The notes: a model not told the origin generated them from the letters alone. A DNA stretch of 64,000 nt from Hyphomonadaceae bacterium (GCA_016791425.1 JAEUMQ010000017.1:186001-250000), one strand, 5' to 3'. Positions 7,990 through 16,288 are shown, counted from the first letter of the stretch. A program made the numbers and translations.

Positions 7990-9654
7990 ATGACCTCGAT
8001 CAACACCAATTATGGCGCGCTCATCGCGCTGCAGAGCTTGAACCGGACCACCCGCGAGCTGGATGAAGTCCAGAACCGCGTCAACACCGGCCTCAAGGTC
8101 TCCTCCGCTGCCGACAACGGCGCCGTGTTCGCCATCGCCGAAGGTCAACGCGCCCGCGTTCTGTCCATCAGCGCTGTGCAGGACGGCATCGACCGTGCGA
8201 CGTCGGTGATCGGCGTCGGCCTCTCGGCCGGCGAAGCGATCGGCGACATTCTGAAGCAACTGAAGGAGAAGTCGGTCGCCGCGCAAGCGACGGACCTCAG
8301 CCAAGATCAGCGCGACGCGCTGAACGCGGACTTCTCCGCTCTGCGCAACCAGATCAACCAGATCGCCAACGCCGCGACGTTCAACGGCTCGAACGTGGTG
8401 AACGGCGCCAACCTCTCCGGCACCGGCAACCAGTTCAACGTCGTGACCTCCGACCAGAGCGCTTCGTCCGGTTCGGCGGGCGCAGGCTACTTCCTGCGCG
8501 GCACGGCTGGCACGGGCGGAACGGGCTCGGAAACGCTGGGCGCACTCTCGCTCACCACCGACATGACGATCACGGACATCTCGTCCACGACCGGCACGCA
8601 GGCAGGCGCAAGCGCGGGCAACCGCATCGAAATCACGGTTGGCTCTTCGGTGTTCGTGGCGACAGTGGCGGCGGGCGACACGCTCGGCGACCTGATCGAC
8701 AAGGTCAACACCGCCTCTGGCGGCGTGGTCACCGCTTCGTTCGACGCCACGAACAAGCAGATCACCTACAATTCGACGCAAGCCTTCTCCGTCGACTTCC
8801 TGACGGGCTCCGGCTCGGCGGCGAACTCGGTGATGGAAGGCTTCTTCACCGGCGCAGGCGCGAGCGCGGGCACGGGCGCTGCGTTCGTCGCGGGAGGCGG
8901 CTATCAGGCTTCCGGCACAGCGCTCTCGGCGCCGGTCAGCATGCTGGCCACGCTTGGCGATGTCAGCGTGGCGACCAACGACGTGCTGACGCTGACGCTC
9001 CTCGGCTCCGACGGCGCTTCCGGCGGCGGCGATGACACGACGTACCAGCTCACGCTCAACGCCAACACCACGGTCCAGGACTTCCTGGCTCAGGTGTCGT
9101 CGGCGACGGCGGGGCGCGTGTCGGCGCACTACAACCAGGACACCGGCCTGCTGACCTACCAGTCGCAGGAAGCGTTCACGGCCGCCACCTCGGGCACTTC
9201 GACGTTCCTCGAAGGCTCGGGCACGCTGACCGCGGCGCTTGCGCCGTCCAGCAATGGCGGCTCCGGCGGCGCGAATGCGAGCTCGCTGCAAGTGGCGGGC
9301 TTCGACTTCCGTCTCGGCGTCACCGGCCAAGCGCTGTCCGGCATCACCGCGTCGTTGAACATCTCCAACGTCTCGGGCGCCGAAGCGGCCACCACGGCCA
9401 TCGATGCGGCGATCACCGGCCTGAACAAGAACCTCGCCACGCTCGGCGCGCAAGCCAAGGCGCTCGACGTGCAGAAGAACTTCTTGGGCAAGCTGTCTGA
9501 CTCGATCGAAGCGGGCATCGGCAACCTCGTCGACGCGGACCTCGCGAAGGAATCGGCTCGCCTCCAGGCGCTGCAAGTGAAGCAGCAGCTCGGCGCGCAA
9601 GCTCTCTCCATCGCGAACCAGGCGCCGTCGATCGTCCTGTCGTTCTTCCGTTAA
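7990..9654 (+). CDS. Flagellin with enlarged central domain
   Basis: The filament subunit, 554 residues, about twice the size of the roughly 270-residue Caulobacter flagellins. N-terminal D0/D1: MTSINTNYGALIALQSLN and the block VNTGLKVSSAADNGAVFAIA. C-terminal D1/D0: from about residue 437 to the end, with QLGAQALSIANQAPSIVLSF. Between about residues 184 and 414 there are two related modules, each with a beta-strand segment followed by a DTLGDLIDKVN- or TTVQDFLAQVS-like helix and a QITYNSTQAF- or LLTYQSQEAF-like strand. This looks like an internal duplication of a flagellin-IN-type surface domain. The ATG at 7990 starts the conserved family N-terminus. Confidence 0.95.
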   Translation: MTSINTNYGALIALQSLNRTTRELDEVQNRVNTGLKVSSAADNGAVFAIAEGQRARVLSISAVQDGIDRATSVIGVGLSAGEAIGDILKQLKEKSVAAQATDLSQDQRDALNADFSALRNQINQIANAATFNGSNVVNGANLSGTGNQFNVVTSDQSASSGSAGAGYFLRGTAGTGGTGSETLGALSLTTDMTITDISSTTGTQAGASAGNRIEITVGSSVFVATVAAGDTLGDLIDKVNTASGGVVTASFDATNKQITYNSTQAFSVDFLTGSGSAANSVMEGFFTGAGASAGTGAAFVAGGGYQASGTALSAPVSMLATLGDVSVATNDVLTLTLLGSDGASGGGDDTTYQLTLNANTTVQDFLAQVSSATAGRVSAHYNQDTGLLTYQSQEAFTAATSGTSTFLEGSGTLTAALAPSSNGGSGGANASSLQVAGFDFRLGVTGQALSGITASLNISNVSGAEAATTAIDAAITGLNKNLATLGAQAKALDVQKNFLGKLSDSIEAGIGNLVDADLAKESARLQALQVKQQLGAQALSIANQAPSIVLSFFR

Positions 9655-9666
9655 TCCAATCGGCGC

Positions 9667-9696
9667 GGGAGCGGGCCAAATCCATGGCCCGCTCCC
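9667..9696 (+). terminator. Hairpin terminator after flagellin
   Basis: An 11-bp perfect stem, GGGAGCGGGCC with GGCCCGCTCCC, and an 8-nt loop, 12 bp after the flagellin stop. It is followed by a pyrimidine-rich stretch rather than a pure T-run. It probably ends or attenuates the abundant flagellin message before the flaG-like gene. Confidence 0.7.
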
Positions 9697-9746
9697 GTCT
9701 CCGCCGTCTCCTCACGAAAGGTGAGCTCTCTCTCACGCACTAAGCC

Positions 9747-10058
9747 ATGCGCCCCGACGCACCCCCTCCCGTTCTGAACGTAGCGGTCGAGCCGCTCGCG
9801 CCGCGCCCTGAAAAGCGCGTCGAACCCGTTTCTGCGCCCGCTCCGATCAGCGTTGAGCCACGCGAACAAGAGCCGCCCCCACAAATCCTGCTCTCCGGTG
9901 AACTGGTGGTCGAGATCGATCACGCATCCGGGCGCTTCGTGCGGACTCTGCGCGACGGCGAAACCGACGAGGTCCTCCGCCGATGGCCGAACGAGGGCCA
10001 ACTCGCCTTCGCCCGCGGCGTGCGCGCCTATCTCGCCGCCCTCAAGAGCGTGCTTTAG
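9747..10058 (+). CDS. FlaG-like flagellar protein
   Basis: A small protein of 103 residues. The first half is Pro/Glu-rich and low-complexity. The second half (LSGELVVEIDHASGRFVRTL, then RDGETDEVLRRWPNE) fits the FlaG core, where a two-stranded segment is followed by a charged motif for the residue pair before the C-terminal helix. FlaG proteins influence filament length or flagellin handling in other bacteria. The position directly after flagellin, on the same strand, supports the call. The match is by pattern only. Confidence 0.7.
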   Translation: MRPDAPPPVLNVAVEPLAPRPEKRVEPVSAPAPISVEPREQEPPPQILLSGELVVEIDHASGRFVRTLRDGETDEVLRRWPNEGQLAFARGVRAYLAALKSVL

Positions 10059-10097
10059 GTCGCGCCTTCGTCGCGCGCGCAAAGTGATAATTTTGTC

Positions 10098-10119
10098 TTA
10101 ACATTAACGTTTCATTAAC
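10098..10119 (+). promoter_or_regulatory. CtrA-type box before flagellin-like gene
   Basis: TTAA-CGTTTCA-TTAAC (10104-10119) matches the full CtrA consensus TTAA-N7-TTAAC. An extra TTAA half-site starts at 10098. It lies about 80 bp before the ATG at 10199, in an AT-rich pocket of otherwise GC-rich DNA. Confidence 0.65.
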
Positions 10120-10198
10120 CTCTGACGCTTCTGTTACGCGCCACGAGCGAAGCTCGCGCGCGTGCGATTCCTGTCCGCGCGAATCCGAAGGAGCCGCG

Positions 10199-10939
10199 AT
10201 GGTGTCCGCCATCACGCCGACCACGATTGGCGCCCTGACCCCCAACCCAACCGCGACTAACGCCGAAGCGCGCCAGCGCGAGAGGGCAGGCGTGGAGCCA
10301 AGCGCCTCGCCATCGGATTCCGTCGCCATCCAGCCCGGCGCCTGGCTGGCCGCGCGCGACAGCGTGCGCGGCGCCTTGGCCGACCTCGATCTTTCAGTCG
10401 CCGCGGGCCGTGAAGCCGCCGCTGTCCTGGGCCGCATCGGCGAGGCCGCGCGCGCCAGCGACGATGCCGGGTTGCGGTCGCTGCTCGCCCAGTTCGACGC
10501 CCTCGTGCAGAAGGCGATCGAAGCCGGCGCGAGCGCGCTTTCCGGCGCAACGATCACCGCCGAGGCCGAACCTGACGCGCCGGCCTTCGAAGTGGCCGGC
10601 GTCGATTTGCGGCTGCCGGACGATGCCGACGATCGTTTGAGCCTGAGCGCGAACGCGGCGACGCCGGAAGCCGCGGCAAAGACGGCCGCGCTGGCGCAGG
10701 ATCTCCTGTCGCGGCTGGATGCGGCGCTCGGCCGTCTCAACTCAGCGTCCGCGCGGCTGCAGGCGCATGCGGGCTTCCTCACGGCGCTGCAATCGAATGT
10801 CGCGGCGAACGTGAAGTCGGACCTCGACGCCGAAGGCGCGCGCCTGCTGGCGCTCAATGTGCGCCAGGGCTTGGCCCAAAGCGACGCCGCGATCGCCAAC
10901 ACCAATACGGACTCGGTGCTGGCGCTCTTCCGCGGCTAG
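10199..10939 (+). CDS. Flagellin-like protein lacking N-terminal D0/D1
   Basis: A 246-residue protein whose last 70 residues align by eye with the flagellin C-terminus: GFLTALQSNVAANVKSDLDA, EGARLLALNVRQGLAQSDAA, then SVLALFRG. The equivalent flagellin segments are KNFLGKLSDSIEAGIGNLVD, ESARLQALQVKQQLGAQALS and SIVLSFFR. The N-terminal 90 residues are unlike the flagellin N-terminus; the conserved opening helix and its VNTGLKV block are absent. It has no signal peptide, like flagellins exported by the type III apparatus. It may be a minor filament or junction component or an export regulator. A CtrA-type site lies upstream. The start has GGAG six bases before it. Confidence 0.75.
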   Translation: MVSAITPTTIGALTPNPTATNAEARQRERAGVEPSASPSDSVAIQPGAWLAARDSVRGALADLDLSVAAGREAAAVLGRIGEAARASDDAGLRSLLAQFDALVQKAIEAGASALSGATITAEAEPDAPAFEVAGVDLRLPDDADDRLSLSANAATPEAAAKTAALAQDLLSRLDAALGRLNSASARLQAHAGFLTALQSNVAANVKSDLDAEGARLLALNVRQGLAQSDAAIANTNTDSVLALFRG

Positions 10940-10944
10940 ACCTT

Positions 10945-12147
10945 TCAGTTGAACATCGCTGTTTGAGGCGCCTCTGGGGGCGGCTTTCGTCTCGGCGGCG
11001 CGAACCAAGCGTCGCCGAGCGCCTGCACGAGCGCCATCAGCGTGGCGCCGATGAGGCCAAGCAGCGCGCATCCGAGCGCGATCGACGACAGCACGAGCGG
11101 CTGGGTCCAATGGATTGAGCCGTGCGCGGCGTCCGCGAGCGGCTCGCCGTCGCGCAAGCGCTTCGCCACGGCGACGGCGCGATCGCCGCCCGATTGCGCG
11201 ACCAGCCGCAGCCGCGGCAGGTCTGTGACATCCCGGGCCTGCGCCAGCAGCCGCGCCGCCCCGCGCGACGAGGTCGCGGCGGCCATGTCCCCCACTTCTT
11301 CCAGGTGACTTTTGAACGCGGCCATGCCGGCTGGATTGACGACGGAACGGAATGCGTCGGCGGCGGCGCGGCCTTCATCGGCGAGCGCGGCGGGATCGGC
11401 CGAAGCGCGCAGCAGCGCGGCGCGCAGCTGCGCCGGCGGGGCCGCGCGCGCGGCCGCTGCTTCCAGGCCGTGCGCCAGTCCGCGGCTGAGCCGGCTCGCC
11501 CGCAGCGCGTCCTTCAACGCCGACGCGCCGAGCGCCACGCGTGGGCCGACGCCCTCGCCGAGCGCCGCGCCGACGCCGACGAGCACGAGCGTGAGGTGAT
11601 CGGGATCGCGTCCGGAAAGCCAATCGCGCGCCTGCTGCGCAAGGTCGCGTTCTTCGCCCAGCACGAGGAAAGCGGCAGGATCCCGGTCGGAAGCGTCGCT
11701 CTGCGCCATCCAGCGCGCCGCTTCGGAGAAATCCCCGCGCGTTTCGTTGGACAGCAATTCCTCCGCCGCGGCGGCGATCTCGGCGTCGCTGGCGCGCGAG
11801 CCGACTTGCCGATCTATGCGCCCCGCGTCGGCAGGCGCCAGCAGGGTTTGCGCCGCCAGGACGAAGCCGCGCGCGGCGCGCGGGTCGCCGTCGCGCAGCT
11901 CGCGCGCGACGAGCGCTTCCCAGCCGCGTCGCCGGTCCAGGCCATTGGGCAGGAGGCGTACGGCGATGTGCTCGATCTCCGCACGCGTCGCGCGCTTGGC
12001 GGCGGCCGTCGGCGGATAGCCATAGGCGCCGCCTTCGCGGAGGGTGAGGAAGAGGTCGGTTCCGGCCAGCGCCATGATGACGAGGCAGGCGTTCATGACG
12101 AACGCACTGATGGCGCCATGCGTCACGCTGGGCCGGCCGCTCGCCAT
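10945..12147 (-). CDS. Membrane protein of unknown function in flagellar cluster
   Basis: A 400-residue protein I do not recognise. One membrane segment lies near the N-terminus (AISAFVMNACLVIMALAG) and one near the C-terminus (QPLVLSSIALGCALLGLIGA). Between them is a roughly 300-residue Ala/Arg-rich helical domain, probably periplasmic or cytoplasmic as one piece. The start at 12147 has GAGAGG upstream. It sits between the flagellin-like gene (convergent, 5-bp gap) and the flgN-like/flgJ/flgI unit, so a flagellar or motility role is a guess from position only. Confidence 0.65.
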   Translation of the reverse strand: MASGRPSVTHGAISAFVMNACLVIMALAGTDLFLTLREGGAYGYPPTAAAKRATRAEIEHIAVRLLPNGLDRRRGWEALVARELRDGDPRAARGFVLAAQTLLAPADAGRIDRQVGSRASDAEIAAAAEELLSNETRGDFSEAARWMAQSDASDRDPAAFLVLGEERDLAQQARDWLSGRDPDHLTLVLVGVGAALGEGVGPRVALGASALKDALRASRLSRGLAHGLEAAAARAAPPAQLRAALLRASADPAALADEGRAAADAFRSVVNPAGMAAFKSHLEEVGDMAAATSSRGAARLLAQARDVTDLPRLRLVAQSGGDRAVAVAKRLRDGEPLADAAHGSIHWTQPLVLSSIALGCALLGLIGATLMALVQALGDAWFAPPRRKPPPEAPQTAMFN

Positions 12148-12220
12148 TTCGCCTCTCGTTTGTCCCCGGCTTGGAGACCCCCGCGGGAGAATCGCCCAGG
12201 CGGCCGCGAACGACAAGGCT

Positions 12221-12664
12221 TTAGGCCGTCTGGTTGAGCGCGACCGGCACCGGCCCGCCGGCAGCCGCGGCCGCCCCGTCCGCGCCATAGGCGCCGCCGG
12301 CGGCTTTGATGCGCACCACTTCGTGCGCCATCGCCTGCACGAGGCCCTCGGTCAGCTCCTTGAGCGCGCCGAGGACGGCCGCGTGCACGGCCAGCGCCGC
12401 CTCGAGCCGCTCGCTGGCGGCCTTCAGCTGCCCGCGCAAATCCGCCGGGGCGGACGCGATAAGCGCGGCGTCGTCGCGGATGCGCGCGATCTCGAGCCGA
12501 TAGAGGTTCACGAAGCGCTGCTTCTCGTCCGCTTCGGGACCGTCGGGGAGGGGACGCCGCGCGCGCATGTGCTCGGTCTCCCGCTCGATGAGCCCGGTCA
12601 ATTGTTCGGTGAGCGCCAGCATCTGGATGACGCGGTCGGCGGCGTTGTCAGCGATGAGCGCCAT
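12221..12664 (-). CDS. FlgN/FlbY-like flagellar protein
   Basis: A 147-residue helical protein: VIQMLALTEQLTGLIERETE, then RRPLPDGPEADEKQRFVNLY and a long C-terminal helix with an Ala/Gly tail. The pattern of a Leu-rich N-terminal helix, ERE(T/N) and a coiled-coil region is that of FlgN-type export chaperones. In Caulobacter the protein at the comparable place is named FlbY. The ATG at 12664 lies inside the last codons of flgJ, a 17-bp overlap, so it is translated with flgI and flgJ. Function is inferred from family and context. Confidence 0.68.
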   Translation of the reverse strand: MALIADNAADRVIQMLALTEQLTGLIERETEHMRARRPLPDGPEADEKQRFVNLYRLEIARIRDDAALIASAPADLRGQLKAASERLEAALAVHAAVLGALKELTEGLVQAMAHEVVRIKAAGGAYGADGAAAAAGGPVPVALNQTA

Positions 12665-13034
12665 TTGGATCCTCCGCTGGCGGAACGGTCTGGAGGCGCA
12701 TGAGCTCGCGCACGACGGCGTCGGCGAGCCCGATGCCGCCCGCGCGCGCCATCGCGCCGGCATATTCCTGCACAAGCATGGGGCGGAACATCTCCTCGCC
12801 CGCGCCGCCGCCGCCGAGGCCGCGCGGATCGATCGACGCAAACATCGGCTGCAGCATCTGCGCGAGCGCCATCGCCTCGAACTCTTCCGCGAGGCGACGC
12901 GTCTCCTCGCTTGCCTGCGCGGGAGGCGTCGGCGCGCCCGAAGCGGCTGCGCCGCGCCGCAGCCGCGCCTCGGCCGCATTTGCGTCGCCGGCGAACGCAG
13001 GAGGAAAAGCAGCGGCGGCCGCGGCGAGGTCCAT
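12648..13034 (-). CDS. flgJ: Rod-binding protein FlgJ (N-terminal domain only)
   Basis: A short, 128-residue FlgJ. It has the rod-binding domain (EFEAMALAQMLQPMFASID, then a Gly-rich loop and EYAGAMARAGGIGLADAVVR) but no C-terminal muramidase domain, which is usual in alphaproteobacteria. It acts as scaffold for rod assembly in the periplasm. The ATG at 13034 shares its first base with the flgI stop (TGATG arrangement), so translation is coupled to flgI. Confidence 0.9.
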   Translation of the reverse strand: MDLAAAAAAFPPAFAGDANAAEARLRRGAAASGAPTPPAQASEETRRLAEEFEAMALAQMLQPMFASIDPRGLGGGGAGEEMFRPMLVQEYAGAMARAGGIGLADAVVRELMRLQTVPPAEDPNGAHR

Positions 13035-14161
13035 CACATCACCTCGATCTCGGCCTGGATTGCGCCGGCGGTCTTGAGCGCCTGCAGGATCGAGATCATG
13101 TCGCGCGGAGAGACGCCGAGCGCGTTGAGCCCATCGACCAGTTTTCTGAGATGAACGCCGCCTTCCACCATGGCGAGTCCGCCGCGCGTCTCCTCCACCT
13201 GGACGGAGCTTTGCGGCACGACGACGGTCTCGCCTTGGCTGAGCGGCGCCGGTTGCGAGACGCGCGGCTGCTCATCGACGGTGATCGTGAGGTTGCCCTG
13301 CGCGATCGCCACGGTGGAGACGCGCACATTCTCGCCCATGACGATGACGCCGCTCGTCTCGTCGATGACGATGCGCGCGGGCGCATCCACCGAGACTTCG
13401 AGCGACTCGATCTGCGCGATGAGGCCGACCATGTCGCCATTGAAGGCCTGCGGCCGCGCCACGACGACGGCGCCCGGATTGGTCGCGCGCGCCACGGCGC
13501 CCGCAGACGGGCCGCCGAGCGATTGGTTGATGGCCTGCGCGATGCGCTGCGCGGTGGTGAAGTCGGGGTTCCTGAGCGCCAGCCGCAGCTCGCGCTGGTT
13601 GGCGATGTCGAAGGTGAGCTCCTTCTCCACCAGCGCGCCCGAGGCGATCCGCCCGGCGGTGGGCACGCCGCGCGTCACGCTGGAGCCCGAAGCGCCCCCG
13701 GCCGAAAAGCCGCCGATCGCCAGCGGCCCTTGTGCGACGGCGTAGACCTGCTGATCCGCGCCCATGAGCGGCGTGGCGAGTAATTGTCCCCCCGCGAGGC
13801 TGCGCGCGTCGCCGAGCGCGGAGACCGTCACGTCGATGCGCGAGCCTTGCGCCGCGAAGGCGGGGAGGTTGCTCGTCACCATGACGGCCGCGACGTTGCG
13901 CGTGTTGAGGTTGCCGTTCGACGCGTTGACGCCGAGGCGCTCGAGCATCGCGGCGAGGCTTTGCCGGGTGAAGGGCGCGTTGCGCAATGAATCGCCGGTG
14001 CCCGCGAGGCCCACCACGAGCCCGTAGCCGACCAGCTGGTTCTCCCGCACGCCTTCGAAATCGGCGATGTCCTTGATGCGCGGCGCGCCGAAGGCGAGCG
14101 GCGCTGTGGCCGCCATCGCGGCGACTGATGCCAAGAGGGCGCACGCGATGCGCGAAATCAT
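13034..14161 (-). CDS. flgI: Flagellar P-ring protein FlgI
   Basis: Periplasmic P-ring subunit, 375 residues, close to the family norm. It has a signal peptide (MISRIACALLASVAAMAATA, cut near AFGAP), then the signature RIKDIADFEGVRENQLVGYG and LVVGLAGTGD. The C-terminus ends LQALKTAGAIQAEIEVM, as is typical. The start at 14161 is fixed by the signal peptide. It is first in the flgI-flgJ-flgN-like unit and divergent from fliX across a short promoter region that contains GGTTAAC. Confidence 0.97.
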   Translation of the reverse strand: MISRIACALLASVAAMAATAPLAFGAPRIKDIADFEGVRENQLVGYGLVVGLAGTGDSLRNAPFTRQSLAAMLERLGVNASNGNLNTRNVAAVMVTSNLPAFAAQGSRIDVTVSALGDARSLAGGQLLATPLMGADQQVYAVAQGPLAIGGFSAGGASGSSVTRGVPTAGRIASGALVEKELTFDIANQRELRLALRNPDFTTAQRIAQAINQSLGGPSAGAVARATNPGAVVVARPQAFNGDMVGLIAQIESLEVSVDAPARIVIDETSGVIVMGENVRVSTVAIAQGNLTITVDEQPRVSQPAPLSQGETVVVPQSSVQVEETRGGLAMVEGGVHLRKLVDGLNALGVSPRDMISILQALKTAGAIQAEIEVM

Positions 14162-14266
14162 CGGCTGGTTAGACGCCGATGCGGTTAACGCGGTGTGACC
14201 GCAGAACCGTTGCTGAGCTGCATCGCTTAAGGTTTGCGAAACGCATTCGCCCAGACTCTCCCGTTC
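14162..14266. promoter_or_regulatory. Divergent flgI/fliX promoter region
   Basis: The only non-coding gap between the two divergent flagellar genes. It contains GGTTAACGCGG near 14183 and CGCTTAAGG near 14224, half-sites of the CtrA type, but no full TTAA-N7-TTAAC box. Control of both genes from here is inferred. Confidence 0.4.
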
Positions 14267-14677
14267 GTGAAAATCGAGCCGATCCGCCAGGCGCCGTCGG
14301 CCCAGGGCGCGAAGAAAGCGGGCGAGGTCTCGCGCTTCGAGCTGGGTCAGGAGAGCGCCGCTCCGTCCCGCGTCGCGGCCGCCTCCAGCGCGACCGCTGC
14401 GCACGGCATCGACGCGCTGCTGGCGCTTCAGGGCGGCGAGCCGGATGCCCGCTCCAGGCAGGCCCGGCGGGGCCGGCGACTGCTCGACGCGCTCGACAGG
14501 CTGACCCGAGCTCTGCTGGAAGGCGTGGCCCCTGCTGGCCTCCGGAGCGAGCTCCATGGCCTGCGGGGGCAGGCCGAGCCCACTGGCGAGGAAGGATTGG
14601 ATGCCCTGTTGCGCGAGATCGACACCCGGGCCGCCGTCGAATTGGCGAAGCTGGATGCGCTTGCCGCTCCAGCCTGA
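14267..14677 (+). CDS. fliX: Flagellar assembly regulator FliX
   Basis: FliX is a small alphaproteobacterial protein that couples early basal-body assembly to FlbD activity and so to late flagellar transcription. This copy has 136 residues from a GTG at 14267 (VKIEPIRQAPSAQGAKKAGE). Further motifs are HGIDALLALQGGEPD and the C-terminal AAVELAKLDAL, both family-like. An upstream TTG at 14234 would add 11 residues that do not match. The gene is divergent from flgI, as in Caulobacter. Confidence 0.88.
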   Translation: MKIEPIRQAPSAQGAKKAGEVSRFELGQESAAPSRVAAASSATAAHGIDALLALQGGEPDARSRQARRGRRLLDALDRLTRALLEGVAPAGLRSELHGLRGQAEPTGEEGLDALLREIDTRAAVELAKLDALAAPA

Positions 14678-14788
14678 AACATCTCGGGAAAGCGGAGGGT
14701 TGGCCTCTGGTTTGCTTCGTTGCTGGGCGCCCGGCCGGGCGCTATAAGGCGCCCACTTCGCGAGGTTGGGGGACCTTGGGAGTCGAGG

Positions 14789-15208
14789 ATGAGCTCGATC
14801 ATTACGGTTGAAGAGTACCGGCCGACCGAGGACGAGCCGTTCATGAATGAACGGCAGCGGGAGTATTTCCGCCGCAAGCTCTTGTCCTGGAAGGACGAGA
14901 TCCTCGAGGAATCGCGCCACACGATCGCCAGCCTGCAGGAGGACACCGCCTCGCTGCCGGACCTGGCCGATCGCGCCACCAGCGAGACCGACCGCTCCAT
15001 TGAGCTGCGCACCCGGGATCGCCAGCGCAAGCTGATCGCCAAGATCGACGCCGCCCTGCGCCGGATCGAGGACGGCTCCTACGGGTATTGCGACGAGACC
15101 GGAGAGCCGATCGGCGTCTCGCGCCTGGAGGCGCGCCCGATCGCGACCCTGTCGCTGGAAGCCCAGGAGCGCCACGAGCGCCGCGAGCGTGTCCACCGGG
15201 ACGACTGA
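14789..15208 (+). CDS. dksA: RNA polymerase-binding regulator DksA, zinc-finger degenerate
   Basis: DksA binds the RNA polymerase secondary channel and, with ppGpp, adjusts transcription. The protein has 139 residues: a coiled-coil core (YFRRKLLSWKDEILEESRHT to RDRQRKLIAKIDAALRRIED) and a C-terminal globular part GYCDETGEPIGVSRLEARPI. Only one of the four zinc-finger cysteines remains. This single-Cys form is known among alphaproteobacterial DksA proteins and does not imply loss of function. The start at 14789 precedes the conserved acidic MSSIITVEEY block. It lies next to fliX, as in other Caulobacterales. Confidence 0.93.
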   Translation: MSSIITVEEYRPTEDEPFMNERQREYFRRKLLSWKDEILEESRHTIASLQEDTASLPDLADRATSETDRSIELRTRDRQRKLIAKIDAALRRIEDGSYGYCDETGEPIGVSRLEARPIATLSLEAQERHERRERVHRDD

Positions 15209-15245
15209 GCTTTAGCCGAGCCCGCCTCCGCGCTATGCTGGCGGC

Positions 15246-15836
15246 GTGAATGTCCAGCGCTCCATCACGATGAGCTTCGAGGACTATCTCGCCTGGGAGG
15301 AGACCCAGGCCGAGAAGCATGAGCTTGTCGGCGGCCGCCCTGTGCTGCGGCGGCTGCGGCTGATGGCCGGCGGCACGGAATTCCACGCCCAGATCGCCGC
15401 CAATCTGGTCCGCGCCATCGGCAATCGCTTGGCCGGCGGTCCATGCCGGGTGTTTGGCTCCGACTTCAAGATCAGGAGCCCGACCGGCAACGCGCGCTAT
15501 CCGGATGTGATGATCAAGTGCAGCGAAGCCGATGGGAAGAGCCTCTTCACCACTGAACCGCGCGTGCTGATGGAAGTGCTGTCGGCGTCGAACGCCTCGC
15601 CGCTGGACCAGTTCCGCTTGCTGCAGGACTACAAGGCGTTCGCGTCCGTCGAGTACATCGTCTTCCTGGCCCAGGAGCAGCCGCAAGCCGTGGTCTGGAC
15701 GCGTCAAGACGACGACTGGGCGCAAGCCGAGTTCGATGGCCTGGAGGAGACGCTGGAGCTGCCGTCGTTGGCGGTCTCGCTTCCGTTCGCCGAGATATAT
15801 GACGGCGTCGCGTTCGAGCCGCCTGCGGAGGAATGA
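15246..15836 (+). CDS. Uma2 family (DUF820) putative nuclease
   Basis: A 196-residue PD-(D/E)XK-fold protein. Features: FEDYLAWEETQAEKHELVGG (family opening with the E of the KHELVGG block), YPDVMIKC with the conserved Asp, and LMEVLSASNASPLDQF with the conserved Glu. Uma2 proteins are common in alphaproteobacteria and cyanobacteria; their role is not established, and some are linked to accessory elements. The start is GTG at 15246 or ATG at 15270, eight codons on. The gene overlaps the next by 4 bp and interrupts the flagellar gene cluster. Confidence 0.85.
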   Translation: MNVQRSITMSFEDYLAWEETQAEKHELVGGRPVLRRLRLMAGGTEFHAQIAANLVRAIGNRLAGGPCRVFGSDFKIRSPTGNARYPDVMIKCSEADGKSLFTTEPRVLMEVLSASNASPLDQFRLLQDYKAFASVEYIVFLAQEQPQAVVWTRQDDDWAQAEFDGLEETLELPSLAVSLPFAEIYDGVAFEPPAEE

Positions 15837-16288
15837 TGCTCCTCGACGTCGTCTTCGCGTTTCTGCATTTCGTTTTTCTGCTGATCATGGTCGGCGCGCT
15901 CGTTGCCGAGGCCTTCGTGCTGCGGCTGCCGCCGAGTGCAGCGAGCCTGCGCCTCCTTGCGCGCGCCGATGCGTTCTATGGCGGCTCGGCGGGACTGCTG
16001 ATCGCGGCGGGCCTTGGGCGCGTGTTCTGGGGCGCCAAGGGGCCCGACTATTATTGGGCCGAGCCGTTCTTCTGGGCGAAGATGGCGGGCTTCCTGGTCA
16101 TCGGCCTGTTGTCGATCCCGCCGACTTTGCGCTTCCTCGCGTGGCGCCGCGCGCTGGCGAAGGACGCGAGCTTCGTCCCGCCGCCGGAGCAGCTCAAGGC
16201 CGCGAAGCGCTACGTGATGATCGAGCTGCACATCCTGCCGCTGCTCATCCTGTTTGCGGTGCTGATGGCGCGCGGCGTCCGCTTCTGA
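15833..16288 (+). CDS. DUF2214-like membrane protein
   Basis: A 151-residue integral membrane protein with about four hydrophobic segments (residues 4-28, 45-65, 75-100 and 128-148). The segment GLGRVFWGAKGPDYYWAEPF, then FWAKM and the final IELHILPLLILFAVLMARGV fit DUF2214. Function unknown. The start ATGA overlaps the Uma2 stop, so the two genes are coupled. It converges on flgH with a 24-bp gap. Confidence 0.78.
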   Translation: MMLLDVVFAFLHFVFLLIMVGALVAEAFVLRLPPSAASLRLLARADAFYGGSAGLLIAAGLGRVFWGAKGPDYYWAEPFFWAKMAGFLVIGLLSIPPTLRFLAWRRALAKDASFVPPPEQLKAAKRYVMIELHILPLLILFAVLMARGVRF

